Of a stretch of 64,000 nucleotides of DNA, positions 7,944 to 14,981 are shown in pieces. Every line of letters starts with the position of its first letter. Within the stretch, counting starts at the first letter, position 1. Origin of the DNA: an uncultured Collinsella sp. (lineage in GTDB: Bacteria; Actinomycetota; Coriobacteriia; Coriobacteriales; Coriobacteriaceae); assembly GCA_900759565.1 (NCBI GenBank), contig CAAEVV010000027.1, positions 1 to 64,000 of the forward strand, in the 5' to 3' direction. The position numbers and the translations under genes were made by a program. Below the pieces are notes generated by a model. It made no database searches and had not been told where the DNA came from. It was given only the letters and a program-made list of their open reading frames with translations.

Positions 7944-7974
7944 AAAAAGGCCCGAACCAATACGGTCCGGGCCT
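7944..7974 (-). terminator. Intrinsic terminator of the rubrerythrin gene
   Basis: On the minus strand an 11-bp GC-rich stem (AGGCCCGGACC with GGTTCGGGCCT, one G-T wobble) is followed by TTTTT. It lies about 35 bp after the rubrerythrin stop. Confidence 0.85.
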
Positions 7975-8008
7975 CATCGAGCTAGAGGTTATGTCTCAGG
8001 CGGTTGGC

Positions 8009-8569
8009 TTAGCCAAAGTAGCGCTTGAGCAGGCCGGCGAAAGCCTTGCCGTGGCGGGCCTCGTCGCGAGCCATCTCGTGCACGGTGTCGTGGATGGCAT
8101 CGAGGCCAGCGGCCTTGGCGCGCTTAGCAAGATCGGTCTTGCCGGCGGTGGCGCCGTTCTCGGCCTCAACGCGCATCTCGAGGTTCTTCTTGGTGGAGTC
8201 GGTCACGACCTCGCCCAGGAGCTCAGCGAACTTGGCGGCGTGCTCGGCCTCCTCGTGGGCAGCCTTCTCCCAGTACAGGCCGATCTCGGGATAGCCCTCG
8301 CGATGAGCGACGCGAGCCATGGCCAGGTACATACCGACCTCGGAGCACTCACCCTCAAAGTTGGCGCGCAGGTCGGCAACGATGTCCTCAGAGACGCCCT
8401 CCATCTTGGCGACGCCCACGACGTGCTCGGCAGCCCACTCGAGCTGACCCTCCTCCTGCTTCAGGAAACGAGAACCGGGAACGCCGCACTGGGGGCACTT
8501 AAAATCCTCGGGCAGCTGGTCGCCGTCGAACTCTTCCACATAACCGCAAACGGGGCAAACAAACTTCAT
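8009..8569 (-). CDS. Reverse-type rubrerythrin (rubredoxin domain first)
   Basis: A 186-residue non-haem iron protein that reduces hydrogen peroxide in anaerobes. The rubredoxin domain is at the N-terminus (C5, C8, C25, C28 in CPVCGY and CPQCGV), and the four-helix ferritin-like diiron domain follows, with E...ExxH motifs in FEGECSEVGMYLAMA, HEEAEHAAKFAELLG and ARDEARHGKAF. The usual rubrerythrin has the opposite order, so this is the 'reverse' form known from clostridia. The start at 8569 has AAGGAT upstream; the open frame upstream is not conserved. It is monocistronic with its own terminator and a candidate promoter. Confidence 0.92.
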   Translation of the reverse strand: MKFVCPVCGYVEEFDGDQLPEDFKCPQCGVPGSRFLKQEEGQLEWAAEHVVGVAKMEGVSEDIVADLRANFEGECSEVGMYLAMARVAHREGYPEIGLYWEKAAHEEAEHAAKFAELLGEVVTDSTKKNLEMRVEAENGATAGKTDLAKRAKAAGLDAIHDTVHEMARDEARHGKAFAGLLKRYFG

Positions 8570-8653
8570 GATTCGATCCTTTCGATCGATGGCGATTGCG
8601 CGCTCGTCCGGTCCCGTAAGGGCCCTCTCCGGACGTGCGTCTTGACGAGTTCT

Positions 8654-8681
8654 ATTATCCATAAATGCAACCAAATGTGAA
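8654..8681 (-). promoter_or_regulatory. Candidate sigma-70-type promoter for rubrerythrin
   Basis: On the minus strand, TTCACA (8676-8681) and GATAAT (8654-8659) are 16 bp apart in an AT-rich stretch about 85 bp before the start codon. No known peroxide-regulator site is evident. Confidence 0.4.
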
Positions 8682-8791
8682 GCCTATTAGGAATGATTTT
8701 TAATAAAACAATTTTGAGATATGAAGATGTTGATTGATTAACGATTGGCAGGCCGTCTTTGACCGCCGCTGAGTACAATCGGGCGAGCAAA

Positions 8792-8807
8792 TGTTGACCT
8801 ATCAACA
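8792..8807. promoter_or_regulatory. Inverted repeat before the alcohol dehydrogenase gene
   Basis: TGTTGA CCTA TCAACA is a perfect 6-bp inverted repeat just upstream of the AAGGAG ribosome site of the Fe-ADH gene. It could be an operator for the ADH/ALDH pair; no regulator gene is adjacent. Confidence 0.35.
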
Positions 8808-8825
8808 AATGAAGGAGTTTCCTTT

Positions 8826-10046
8826 ATGCATCTAGCCCGTCGTGCCTGGTGCCGAACATATCAGACGGTTTTTCGCATTGCATTGCCGATCCTGCCCTAT
8901 ACCGAGCCGCGCATTTTAGAGCATGCCGAGGATGTGCCCGCGGTGCTTCAAAAGCGCTCGATCCAGAAGGTCCTTATCGTGACGGATCCCGGCATTGCAC
9001 GTTTGGGACTCACGGCATCACTCGAGCGTGCGCTTACGGCTCAAGGGATTGGCGTTACGGTCTATGCCGAAACGCGTGCGAACCCCACGGTCTCAAACGT
9101 GGAGGAAGCGGCGTCCCTGTACCGAGAGAGCGCCTGCCGGGCCATTATCGGCTTTGGCGGAGGATCAGCCATGGACTGCGCCAAGGGCGTGGGCGCACGC
9201 ATTGCGCAGCCAAACAAGCCCATCAACAAGATGCGCGGCCTGCTGCGGATTCATCGTCGCCTGCCGCTGCTCATCGCCGTTCCCACCACGGCAGGTACGG
9301 GAAGCGAGGTCACGCTTGCAGCGGTAATTACCGATGACGAGACACACTACAAGTACCCCATTAACGACTTTGTGCTTATCCCGCGCTTCGCGGTGCACGA
9401 CCCCGAGTTTACGCGCGGCTTGCCCGCCTCCATTACGGGGCAGACGGGCATGGATGCCCTGACGCATGCCGTCGAGGCGTTTATCGGGCGAAGCACCACG
9501 CCCTATACACGCAAGATGGCGCGACAGGCGGTTCAGCTCATCCATGACAATTTGCTCGAGGCCTATGTGCATGGCGACGATATGCACGCTCGTCGCAATA
9601 TGCTTTCGGCGGCGTATAAGGCGGGTGTTGCCTTTACGCGCTCCTATGTTGGATACGTTCACGCCATCGCACACAGCTTGGGTGGGCGTTACGGGATTCC
9701 GCACGGCTTGGCCAACGCTATCATCCTGCCGCATATGCTTCGCGCCTATGGCGAAGCTGCTGCTCCTAAGCTCGCCGATCTTGCCCGCATGGCCGGTATC
9801 GCGCCGGCTAACGCGCAAGACAACTTGGCGGCCGAGGCCTTTATCGATTGGGTCGACCGCATGAACGAGGCCCTGGGAATTCCCAAATATGTCTCGGGTA
9901 TTCGCCGCTCCGATATTCCGCAAATGGCGGCCCATGCCGATGCCGAGGCCAATCCGCTATACCCCGTTCCGCTTCTAATGGACCGCTTGGAGCTCGAGCA
10001 TATGTACGAAGTCGTTGCGGGTGGTATGTTTGAGGACGAGAATTAG
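8826..10046 (+). CDS. Iron-dependent alcohol dehydrogenase
   Basis: A 406-residue group III (Fe-ADH) NAD(P)-dependent dehydrogenase that interconverts alcohols and aldehydes. Motifs include GFGGGSAMDCAKG (about 109-121, nucleotide binding) and PTTAGTGSEVT. The metal ligands are expected in GMDALTHAVEAF and the HAIAHSLGGRYGIPHG segment. AAGGAG lies 9 nt before the ATG. The N-terminal 20 residues are basic and hydrophobic but too short for a clear signal. It is followed after 8 bp by an aldehyde dehydrogenase, so the pair probably converts alcohol to acid or the reverse. Substrate chain length cannot be told. Confidence 0.92.
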   Translation: MHLARRAWCRTYQTVFRIALPILPYTEPRILEHAEDVPAVLQKRSIQKVLIVTDPGIARLGLTASLERALTAQGIGVTVYAETRANPTVSNVEEAASLYRESACRAIIGFGGGSAMDCAKGVGARIAQPNKPINKMRGLLRIHRRLPLLIAVPTTAGTGSEVTLAAVITDDETHYKYPINDFVLIPRFAVHDPEFTRGLPASITGQTGMDALTHAVEAFIGRSTTPYTRKMARQAVQLIHDNLLEAYVHGDDMHARRNMLSAAYKAGVAFTRSYVGYVHAIAHSLGGRYGIPHGLANAIILPHMLRAYGEAAAPKLADLARMAGIAPANAQDNLAAEAFIDWVDRMNEALGIPKYVSGIRRSDIPQMAAHADAEANPLYPVPLLMDRLELEHMYEVVAGGMFEDEN

Positions 10047-10054
10047 GAGGGTCC

Positions 10055-11434
10055 ATGAACACCGAGGAAATTGCGCGCATCGTCGGCGATCAGCGCGCCT
10101 ACTTTAAGACGCACGCCACGTTTGATGTCGATGTTCGACGTCGCGCGCTCGTGAGTTTACGCGATGCGGTGCGGGCCCACGAGGCCGATATCGCCCATGC
10201 GCTCAAGACCGATTTGGGGAAGTCGCATGACGAGGCCTATATGTGCGAGATTGGTACGTCGCTTTCCGAGATTCGACATCAGATCGCTCACGTGGCTCGG
10301 TGGAGTCGTCCGCGCCTGCGTCCGTGCGATCTCGCTAACGCCGTGAGCGTGTGCAAAACGCAAGCCGTGCCCTATGGCGTCACACTCATCATGGCTCCGT
10401 GGAACTACCCGTTTTTGCTAACACTCGAGCCGCTCGCCGGCGCCCTTGCCGCGGGCAATACCGTGGTCATCAAGCCGAGTGCCTATGCTCCGGCATCGAG
10501 CGCGGTGCTCAAGCAAATCTGTGAAGAGGCATTTGATCCGTGCCTGGTGACGGTTGTCGAGGGCGGGCGCGCCGAAAACGAAGCGCTGCTCGATGAGTGC
10601 TGGGACAAGATCTTCTTTACCGGTAGCGTTTCGGTCGGCAAGCTCGTTATGGAGCGCGCGAGCAAAAACCTCACGCCCGTGACGCTTGAGCTGGGCGGCA
10701 AGAGCCCCTGCATCGTGGATGCGACGGCAAATTTGAAGGTCGCGGCACGGCGTATCGCCTTTGGCAAATGGCTCAACGTGGGGCAGACCTGCGTGGCGCC
10801 CGACTACCTGCTGGTCGATACGCGCGTGCACGACGAGCTGCTGGGCCTCATCAAGGAGGAGGCCCGCCGTATGTTTGGCGAGCATCCGCTCGATAACGAG
10901 GACTACGGGCATATCGTCAACGCCAAGCATTTTGCGCGCGTGCGCGGGCTGATCGATCCCGATAAGGTTGTGCTTGGAGGTACCGCGCGCGAGACTTCGC
11001 TCAAGATCGAGCCGACGATTTTGGATGGCGTGTCCCCCGATGACGCCGTGATGCAGGAGGAGATTTTCGGCCCCATCTTACCGGTGCTGACGTTTGAGAG
11101 CCTAGACGAGGCCGAAGCGTTTATCACGGATCGTCCGACACCGCTGGCCCTGTATATCTTTAGCCAGGACCGTGCGGCTCAGCAGCGCTTTGTGCGTTAC
11201 GTGCCCTTTGGCGGCGGCTGTGTCAACGACACGATCATGCACTTGGCTACGAGCCATATGGGCTTTGGCGGCATGGGCGCGAGCGGTATGGGGCAGTACC
11301 ATGGACGCGAGGGCTTCGATACGTTTAGCCACAAGAAGAGCATCGTGAACAAGGCAACCTGGCTGGACGTGCCGTTTCGGTATGCGCCCTACGCAAGCTG
11401 GAAACACAAGTTCGTGCGCATGTTTGTGCATTAG
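10055..11434 (+). CDS. Aldehyde dehydrogenase, class 3-like
   Basis: A 459-residue NAD(P)-dependent aldehyde dehydrogenase. Features in order are MAPWNYPFLLTLEPL (active-site Asn), NTVVIKPSAYAP, the ELGGKSPCIV glutamate motif, and the catalytic Cys in GQTCVAPDY. The short length and the C-terminal hydrophobic/basic end (YASWKHKFVRMFVH) match the ALDH3 fatty-aldehyde class. AGGAGGG precedes the ATG, 8 bp after the Fe-ADH stop, so the two are co-transcribed. The transcript probably ends at or near the palindrome at 11443. Confidence 0.93.
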   Translation: MNTEEIARIVGDQRAYFKTHATFDVDVRRRALVSLRDAVRAHEADIAHALKTDLGKSHDEAYMCEIGTSLSEIRHQIAHVARWSRPRLRPCDLANAVSVCKTQAVPYGVTLIMAPWNYPFLLTLEPLAGALAAGNTVVIKPSAYAPASSAVLKQICEEAFDPCLVTVVEGGRAENEALLDECWDKIFFTGSVSVGKLVMERASKNLTPVTLELGGKSPCIVDATANLKVAARRIAFGKWLNVGQTCVAPDYLLVDTRVHDELLGLIKEEARRMFGEHPLDNEDYGHIVNAKHFARVRGLIDPDKVVLGGTARETSLKIEPTILDGVSPDDAVMQEEIFGPILPVLTFESLDEAEAFITDRPTPLALYIFSQDRAAQQRFVRYVPFGGGCVNDTIMHLATSHMGFGGMGASGMGQYHGREGFDTFSHKKSIVNKATWLDVPFRYAPYASWKHKFVRMFVH

Positions 11435-11442
11435 AAAAGGGC

Positions 11443-11476
11443 GCAGGTAATACGAACAAGTGTTCCTATTACCTGC
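11443..11476. promoter_or_regulatory. 34-bp palindrome containing a consensus LexA-type SOS box
   Basis: GCAGGTAATA and TATTACCTGC flank CGAACAAGTGTTCC (11453-11466). The core matches the Gram-positive LexA/DinR box CGAACRNRYGTTYC at every position. It lies 63 bp before the start codon of a 27-aa hydrophobic peptide. A loosely matching TTCCTA/TAGACT promoter (17-bp spacer) would overlap the box. The same palindrome follows the ALDH stop and could instead be a terminator stem, although no T tract follows it. Confidence 0.55.
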
Positions 11477-11539
11477 ATTTTGCGTTAGACTACTGTTATG
11501 GAGCACGGATGGGCCAACTCCCTTTACAAGGGATTTGGT

Positions 11540-11623
11540 ATGAACGTAAGCGATGTTATTTCGTTATTAGCGTTGTTGATCGCGGCTATCGAACTCGGCC
11601 TATTTATCGGCCGAATGAAATAG
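11540..11623 (+). CDS. 27-aa hydrophobic peptide, possible type I toxin-like protein
   Basis: The ORF begins ATG AAC GTA and encodes 27 residues: a polar N-terminus (MNVSD), one continuous hydrophobic segment (residues 6-24) with a single Glu, and a basic end (GRMK). AAGGGA lies 6 nt upstream, an ideal ribosome site. The stop is followed by a GCCG...CGGC stem-loop region, reminiscent of small holin-like toxin genes of Gram-positives. The candidate SOS box upstream makes a comparison with E. coli TisB (29 aa, LexA-controlled) attractive. That is analogy only; I do not recognise the sequence. Confidence 0.5.
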   Translation: MNVSDVISLLALLIAAIELGLFIGRMK

Positions 11624-11859
11624 CCGCCCCCGCGTAAGCGAAGACGGCCACTTCTCACGATGAAAACGTGTATCGGAGTTGGCAAGACCCGCGGCAACGG
11701 GTGCCATCCGTGTTCCTATCTTATCTGCAAGCGTTCTGTCGCGCAAGCGTTGAGGCAAACGATTGAAGGACGCAGACAGGATGTATTTGTGTCCGCACGG
11801 GACCGTAGACTTCTCAATAAGGTTACACACCGGTTTATCCGGCCGTTAGAGGAGCTGCT
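11624..11859. other. Non-coding gap that could hold an antitoxin RNA
   Basis: This 236-bp gap holds GC-rich short inverted repeats (for example CCCGCGGCAACGGG near 11690). A reading frame starts at 11660 but lacks a good ribosome site and overlaps the HIRAN gene. If the upstream peptide is a type I toxin, its antisense or leader RNA could be encoded here; nothing proves it. Confidence 0.3.
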
Positions 11860-12186
11860 ATGTACGAGCCTTCGCGTGTTCTTCTGTCATTTCACATTGC
11901 AGGATTTCAGTATACCGATGGCGCCTTGGTCTTGGGCGATCTTAAAGCGGGCGATAAGCTGACGCTGTGTGCCGAGCGCGATAATCCCCATGACCCTGAG
12001 GCGGTTGCGATTTATTACGGCAACACCAAGCTTGGCTATGTTCCGGGAAACGAGGTCGGCCCACTGTCCTTGATGATGTATTACGGCCACGAGGACGTAT
12101 TTGAGGCCCGCGTGCAACAGGTTGCCCCCGAGCGCAGCCCGTGGCATCAGGTGCGCGTTGGGCTCTATGTGGTGGATGCTCGCTAA
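11860..12186 (+). CDS. HIRAN-domain protein
   Basis: A 108-residue protein that is almost entirely one HIRAN domain. Family-like features are the FHIAGFQYTDG opening, LKAGDKLTLCAERDNPHDPEAVAIYY and KLGYVPGNEVGPLS, corresponding to the conserved 'REPxNPxDPxAI...LGYIPR' core. HIRAN domains bind DNA 3' ends or damaged DNA when fused to helicases (known); free-standing copies are of unclear function. AGGAG lies 6 nt before the ATG. It is followed by a small charged protein and a metallophosphoesterase in the same orientation. Confidence 0.8.
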   Translation: MYEPSRVLLSFHIAGFQYTDGALVLGDLKAGDKLTLCAERDNPHDPEAVAIYYGNTKLGYVPGNEVGPLSLMMYYGHEDVFEARVQQVAPERSPWHQVRVGLYVVDAR

Positions 12187-12204
12187 TCGGTATGGGAGAC
12201 TGCC

Positions 12205-12384
12205 ATGTTTGATGACGATGACCTGTTCGATCTGACAGACGATCCGTTTGAGTGGGATACGCTACTCGATGACGATGAGTTGGAGCAGGATCGTAAGAAG
12301 CGGCAGGGCAAGAACGCCCAGGGTGACGCTTCGAAAAAGCAAGACAAGCGCCGCCGCGGACTGTTCGGCGGGCTCTTTGGCTAA
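12205..12384 (+). CDS. Small charged hypothetical protein (59 aa)
   Basis: The ORF from the ATG at 12205 (GGGAGA upstream) encodes 59 residues in three zones: Asp/Glu-rich (MFDDDDLFDLTDDPFEWD), Lys/Arg/Gln-rich in the middle, and a Gly/Phe end (RRRGLFGGLFG). It sits 18 bp after the HIRAN stop and 66 bp before the metallophosphoesterase, so it is probably co-transcribed. I do not recognise a family; the bipolar charge suggests a disordered adaptor. Confidence 0.6.
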   Translation: MFDDDDLFDLTDDPFEWDTLLDDDELEQDRKKRQGKNAQGDASKKQDKRRRGLFGGLFG

Positions 12385-12450
12385 CCGCCGCATCGCTGTG
12401 TCTGTATACTTAGCACGAGTTGGATGCGTTGCGAAATGAGGGCATAGACG

Positions 12451-12996
12451 ATGATGTGGTTTACCGCCGACCTGCACCTGGGCGATACGAATATCTTGCA
12501 CGACATGGATCGGCCGTTTGATTCGGTCGAGGAGATGAACCGCAAGGTCATCGATGCCATCAATGAGTGCGTGGCTGCGGACGACCGCCTCTATATCCTG
12601 GGAGACTTTACGTATCGCTTGCCCATGGCGGAGGCGGCGCGCCTGCGCGAGCGTATCGAATGCAAGAATGTGACGCTCATCCGCGGTAACCATGACGGCG
12701 ACTGGGAAGATCCCGACACCCCGCAGATTTGGGAAGACGTGCGCGATTACCTGGAGATTGCCCCCGGCTATGCCAAGGGCCATCGTCTGGTGATGAGCCA
12801 TTACCCCATGCTCAGCTGGAATGGTAAGGCGCGTGGCGCCATCATGCTACACGGGCATATCCACAGCAGAGGAGACCGCACCAACGTGCGCAACCGCGAC
12901 CGCGAACGCCCTATCTTTCGCTACGATGTCGGTCTCGATGCCAACAAGTACAAGCCCGTAAGTCGGGATCAAATCCTGGGCTTCTTTGGACTGTAA
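12451..12996 (+). CDS. Calcineurin-like metallophosphoesterase
   Basis: A 181-residue single-domain phosphoesterase with the dinuclear metal motifs in order: DLHLGD (D7, H9), LGDFTY, RGNHDGDW, MSHYPML and LHGHIHSRGD. The length and motif spacing resemble the small stand-alone phosphoesterases often annotated as YfcE- or phage-type. It may act on nucleic acid or nucleotide phosphodiesters; its position after a HIRAN protein weakly suggests a DNA or RNA substrate. The ATG at 12451 lacks a strong ribosome site. The transcript ends at the hairpins at 13015-13092. Confidence 0.85.
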   Translation: MMWFTADLHLGDTNILHDMDRPFDSVEEMNRKVIDAINECVAADDRLYILGDFTYRLPMAEAARLRERIECKNVTLIRGNHDGDWEDPDTPQIWEDVRDYLEIAPGYAKGHRLVMSHYPMLSWNGKARGAIMLHGHIHSRGDRTNVRNRDRERPIFRYDVGLDANKYKPVSRDQILGFFGL

Positions 12997-13014
12997 TGCT
13001 CGAACCACCACACA

Positions 13015-13092
13015 AACCACCACAAAGGGGACACAGTGCGCCTTTGTGGTGGTTCTGGCGCCGTTGCCATTATGGCGGCGGCGCCTTTTTTG
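13015..13092 (+). terminator. Hairpin repeat plus intrinsic terminator
   Basis: A perfect 14-bp stem (AACCACCACAAAGG and its complement, 13015-13054) has a loop that includes GGACACAGTGCG. Directly after it, a GGCGCCG...CGGCGCC stem (13057-13085) is followed by TTTTTT (13086-13091), a standard terminator. The first hairpin resembles the GGGAC-type repeats found elsewhere in the window. Confidence 0.8.
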
Positions 13093-13149
13093 TCCGTGCG
13101 GCGCGGTAGAGTGTAGGCGGTTGAAATTTGCGTCCATCGAGGAGCTGCT

Positions 13150-14907
13150 ATGAATGAGATCAAGTGCCCGCATTGTGGCGAAGTCTTTAAGGTCGATGCG
13201 TCTGGCTATGCGGATATTGTCAAGCAAGTGCGTGATGCCGAGTTTTCGCGCGACCTGGATGAGCGTGTGAAGGCAGTCCAGCGCGAGGGCGAGCAGGCGC
13301 TGGAGCTTGAGCGCTCGCGTTCGACGGCTGCTTTGCAGGAGGCAGAGTCTCAGCGCAACGCTCAGCTCGTTGAGCAGAAGAACGCTGCGGCTCAGCAGCT
13401 GGCGCAAGAGGTTGCCAAGCGCGATGCTGAGCTTGCCGAGCTGCGCGCTAAGCTCGAGGGCGCTGCCGCAGAGCGCGAGAGTGCAAGCCAGCGCGCGGCG
13501 GTAGAGGCGCGAGCCAATGCTCAAAAGGAAAATGCCGAACTCCAGCGTGAGATTGATAGCCTGCGTGCGCAGCTTGGGCGCAAAGATGACGAAGCAAAGC
13601 TTGCCGAGTCGGCGGCGCGCAACGCTGCTCAAAACGATTTAGCTGCACGTGATGCTCAGATTGCCGAGCTGCAGGCCAAGCTTGCCGCGGCGGACAAGGC
13701 CCAGGAGATGGCGCTTGCCGCCGCTGCGGCTGAGTCGCAGCGCGAACTCGATGCCGCTCGCAGCGAGGCCGAGCGCGCGCTTACTGACTATCGCGCGACG
13801 GTACAAGAGAAGTTTTCCGCCGCTAAGGCACAGTCCGAGCAAGAGGCCGAGGGTCTGCGTGCCCAGCTGCGCGAGCAGGAACTGATGGCAAAAATGAACC
13901 TGTCGGAGGCGGTTGCCGCGGCGGAGCGAGAGCGCGATGAGGCACGTGCCAAGCTGACGAGTGAGCTGGCGGTGCGCGATTCTCGCGAGGAACAGGCCAA
14001 GGCGGCGCATGAGCTCGAGCTCGCGCAGGCCAAGCGCGCGAGCGATGACCTGATTCGCTACAAGGATGAAGAGATTGAGCGCCTTAAGGACATGAAGGTC
14101 CGCCTGTCCACCAAGATGGTGGGCGAGTCACTCGAGCAGCACTGCGAGACCGAGTTTAACCGTCTGCGCATGACGGCGTTTCCTAACGCGTACTTCGAGA
14201 AAGATAACGATGCGTCCGAGGGTACCAAGGGCGACTTTGTCTTCCGCGAGTGCGACGCAAGCGGCAACGAGGTCATTTCGATTATGTTCGAGATGAAAAA
14301 CGAGAACGACGAGACCGCGACCAAGCATAAAAACGAGGACTTCTTTAAGAAACTCGATCACGATCGTCGCCAGAAAGGCTGTGAGTACGCGGTGCTCTGC
14401 ACGCTGCTCGAGCCCGAGAGCGAGCTTTACAACGCGGGAATCGTGGACGTGAGCTATCGCTACGAGAAGATGTACGTGATTCGCCCGCAGTTCTTTATTC
14501 CCATGATCACGCTTCTTCGCAACGCCGCCATGGGTTCGCTTCGCTATAAGCAGGAGCTGGCGGAGTACAAACAGCAGAATATCGACGTCACGAACTTCGA
14601 AGCCAAGATGGAGAAGTTCAAGAATGATTTCGGCCGCAACTACGAGATCGCGAGCCGCAAGTTCCAAACGGCGATCGATGAGATCGACAAGACGATTAGC
14701 CACCTGCAGAAAACCAAGGAGGCGTTGCTGTCCTCCGAGAACAATCTGCGCCTAGCCAACAAGAAGGCGGACGATCTTACCATTCGCAAGCTCACGTGGG
14801 GCAACAAGACCATGAAGGCCGCGTTTGACGAGGCGCGCGGGGCTGCGACAGAGACAAACGATGAGCCAGCCGAGGCGGATTCGTATGAGGTCGAGGGTGC
14901 CGAGTAA
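13150..14907 (+). CDS. DUF2130 protein: zinc ribbon, long coiled coil, nuclease-like C-terminus
   Basis: A 585-residue protein. Residues 1-12 carry one CxxC pair (KCPHCGEVF). Residues about 25-315 are Ala/Glu/Arg/Gln heptads forming a long coiled coil. From about 318 the DUF2130 core begins with KVRLSTKMVGESLEQHCE and contains TKGDFVFRECD and SIMFEMKNEND, which look like the D and ExK of a PD-(D/E)XK fold, then LDHDRRQKGCEYAVLCTLLE. The C-terminus has another coiled coil and an acidic tail. The family is widespread and uncharacterised; a nucleic-acid role is inferred. AGGAG lies 6 nt before the ATG. It is monocistronic between two terminators. Confidence 0.85.
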   Translation: MNEIKCPHCGEVFKVDASGYADIVKQVRDAEFSRDLDERVKAVQREGEQALELERSRSTAALQEAESQRNAQLVEQKNAAAQQLAQEVAKRDAELAELRAKLEGAAAERESASQRAAVEARANAQKENAELQREIDSLRAQLGRKDDEAKLAESAARNAAQNDLAARDAQIAELQAKLAAADKAQEMALAAAAAESQRELDAARSEAERALTDYRATVQEKFSAAKAQSEQEAEGLRAQLREQELMAKMNLSEAVAAAERERDEARAKLTSELAVRDSREEQAKAAHELELAQAKRASDDLIRYKDEEIERLKDMKVRLSTKMVGESLEQHCETEFNRLRMTAFPNAYFEKDNDASEGTKGDFVFRECDASGNEVISIMFEMKNENDETATKHKNEDFFKKLDHDRRQKGCEYAVLCTLLEPESELYNAGIVDVSYRYEKMYVIRPQFFIPMITLLRNAAMGSLRYKQELAEYKQQNIDVTNFEAKMEKFKNDFGRNYEIASRKFQTAIDEIDKTISHLQKTKEALLSSENNLRLANKKADDLTIRKLTWGNKTMKAAFDEARGAATETNDEPAEADSYEVEGAE

Positions 14908-14927
14908 GGCATAGCGTATAGCGCAAA

Positions 14928-14963
14928 AGCGGGGCCGCTGGCTATATTGCCAGCGGCCCCGCT
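14928..14963. terminator. Bidirectional terminator between convergent genes
   Basis: A perfect 15-bp stem (AGCGGGGCCGCTGGC) with a 6-nt loop lies between the DUF2130 gene and the helicase gene. AAAA precedes it and TTCGTT follows, so it can serve both strands. Confidence 0.85.
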
Positions 14964-14981
14964 TCGTTCCAGTATGTACGG

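Noticed and set aside
11660..11962. 100-aa ORF overlapping the HIRAN gene
   Set aside because: No ribosome site, Arg/Cys-rich composition, and overlap of about 100 bp with a well-supported HIRAN frame.
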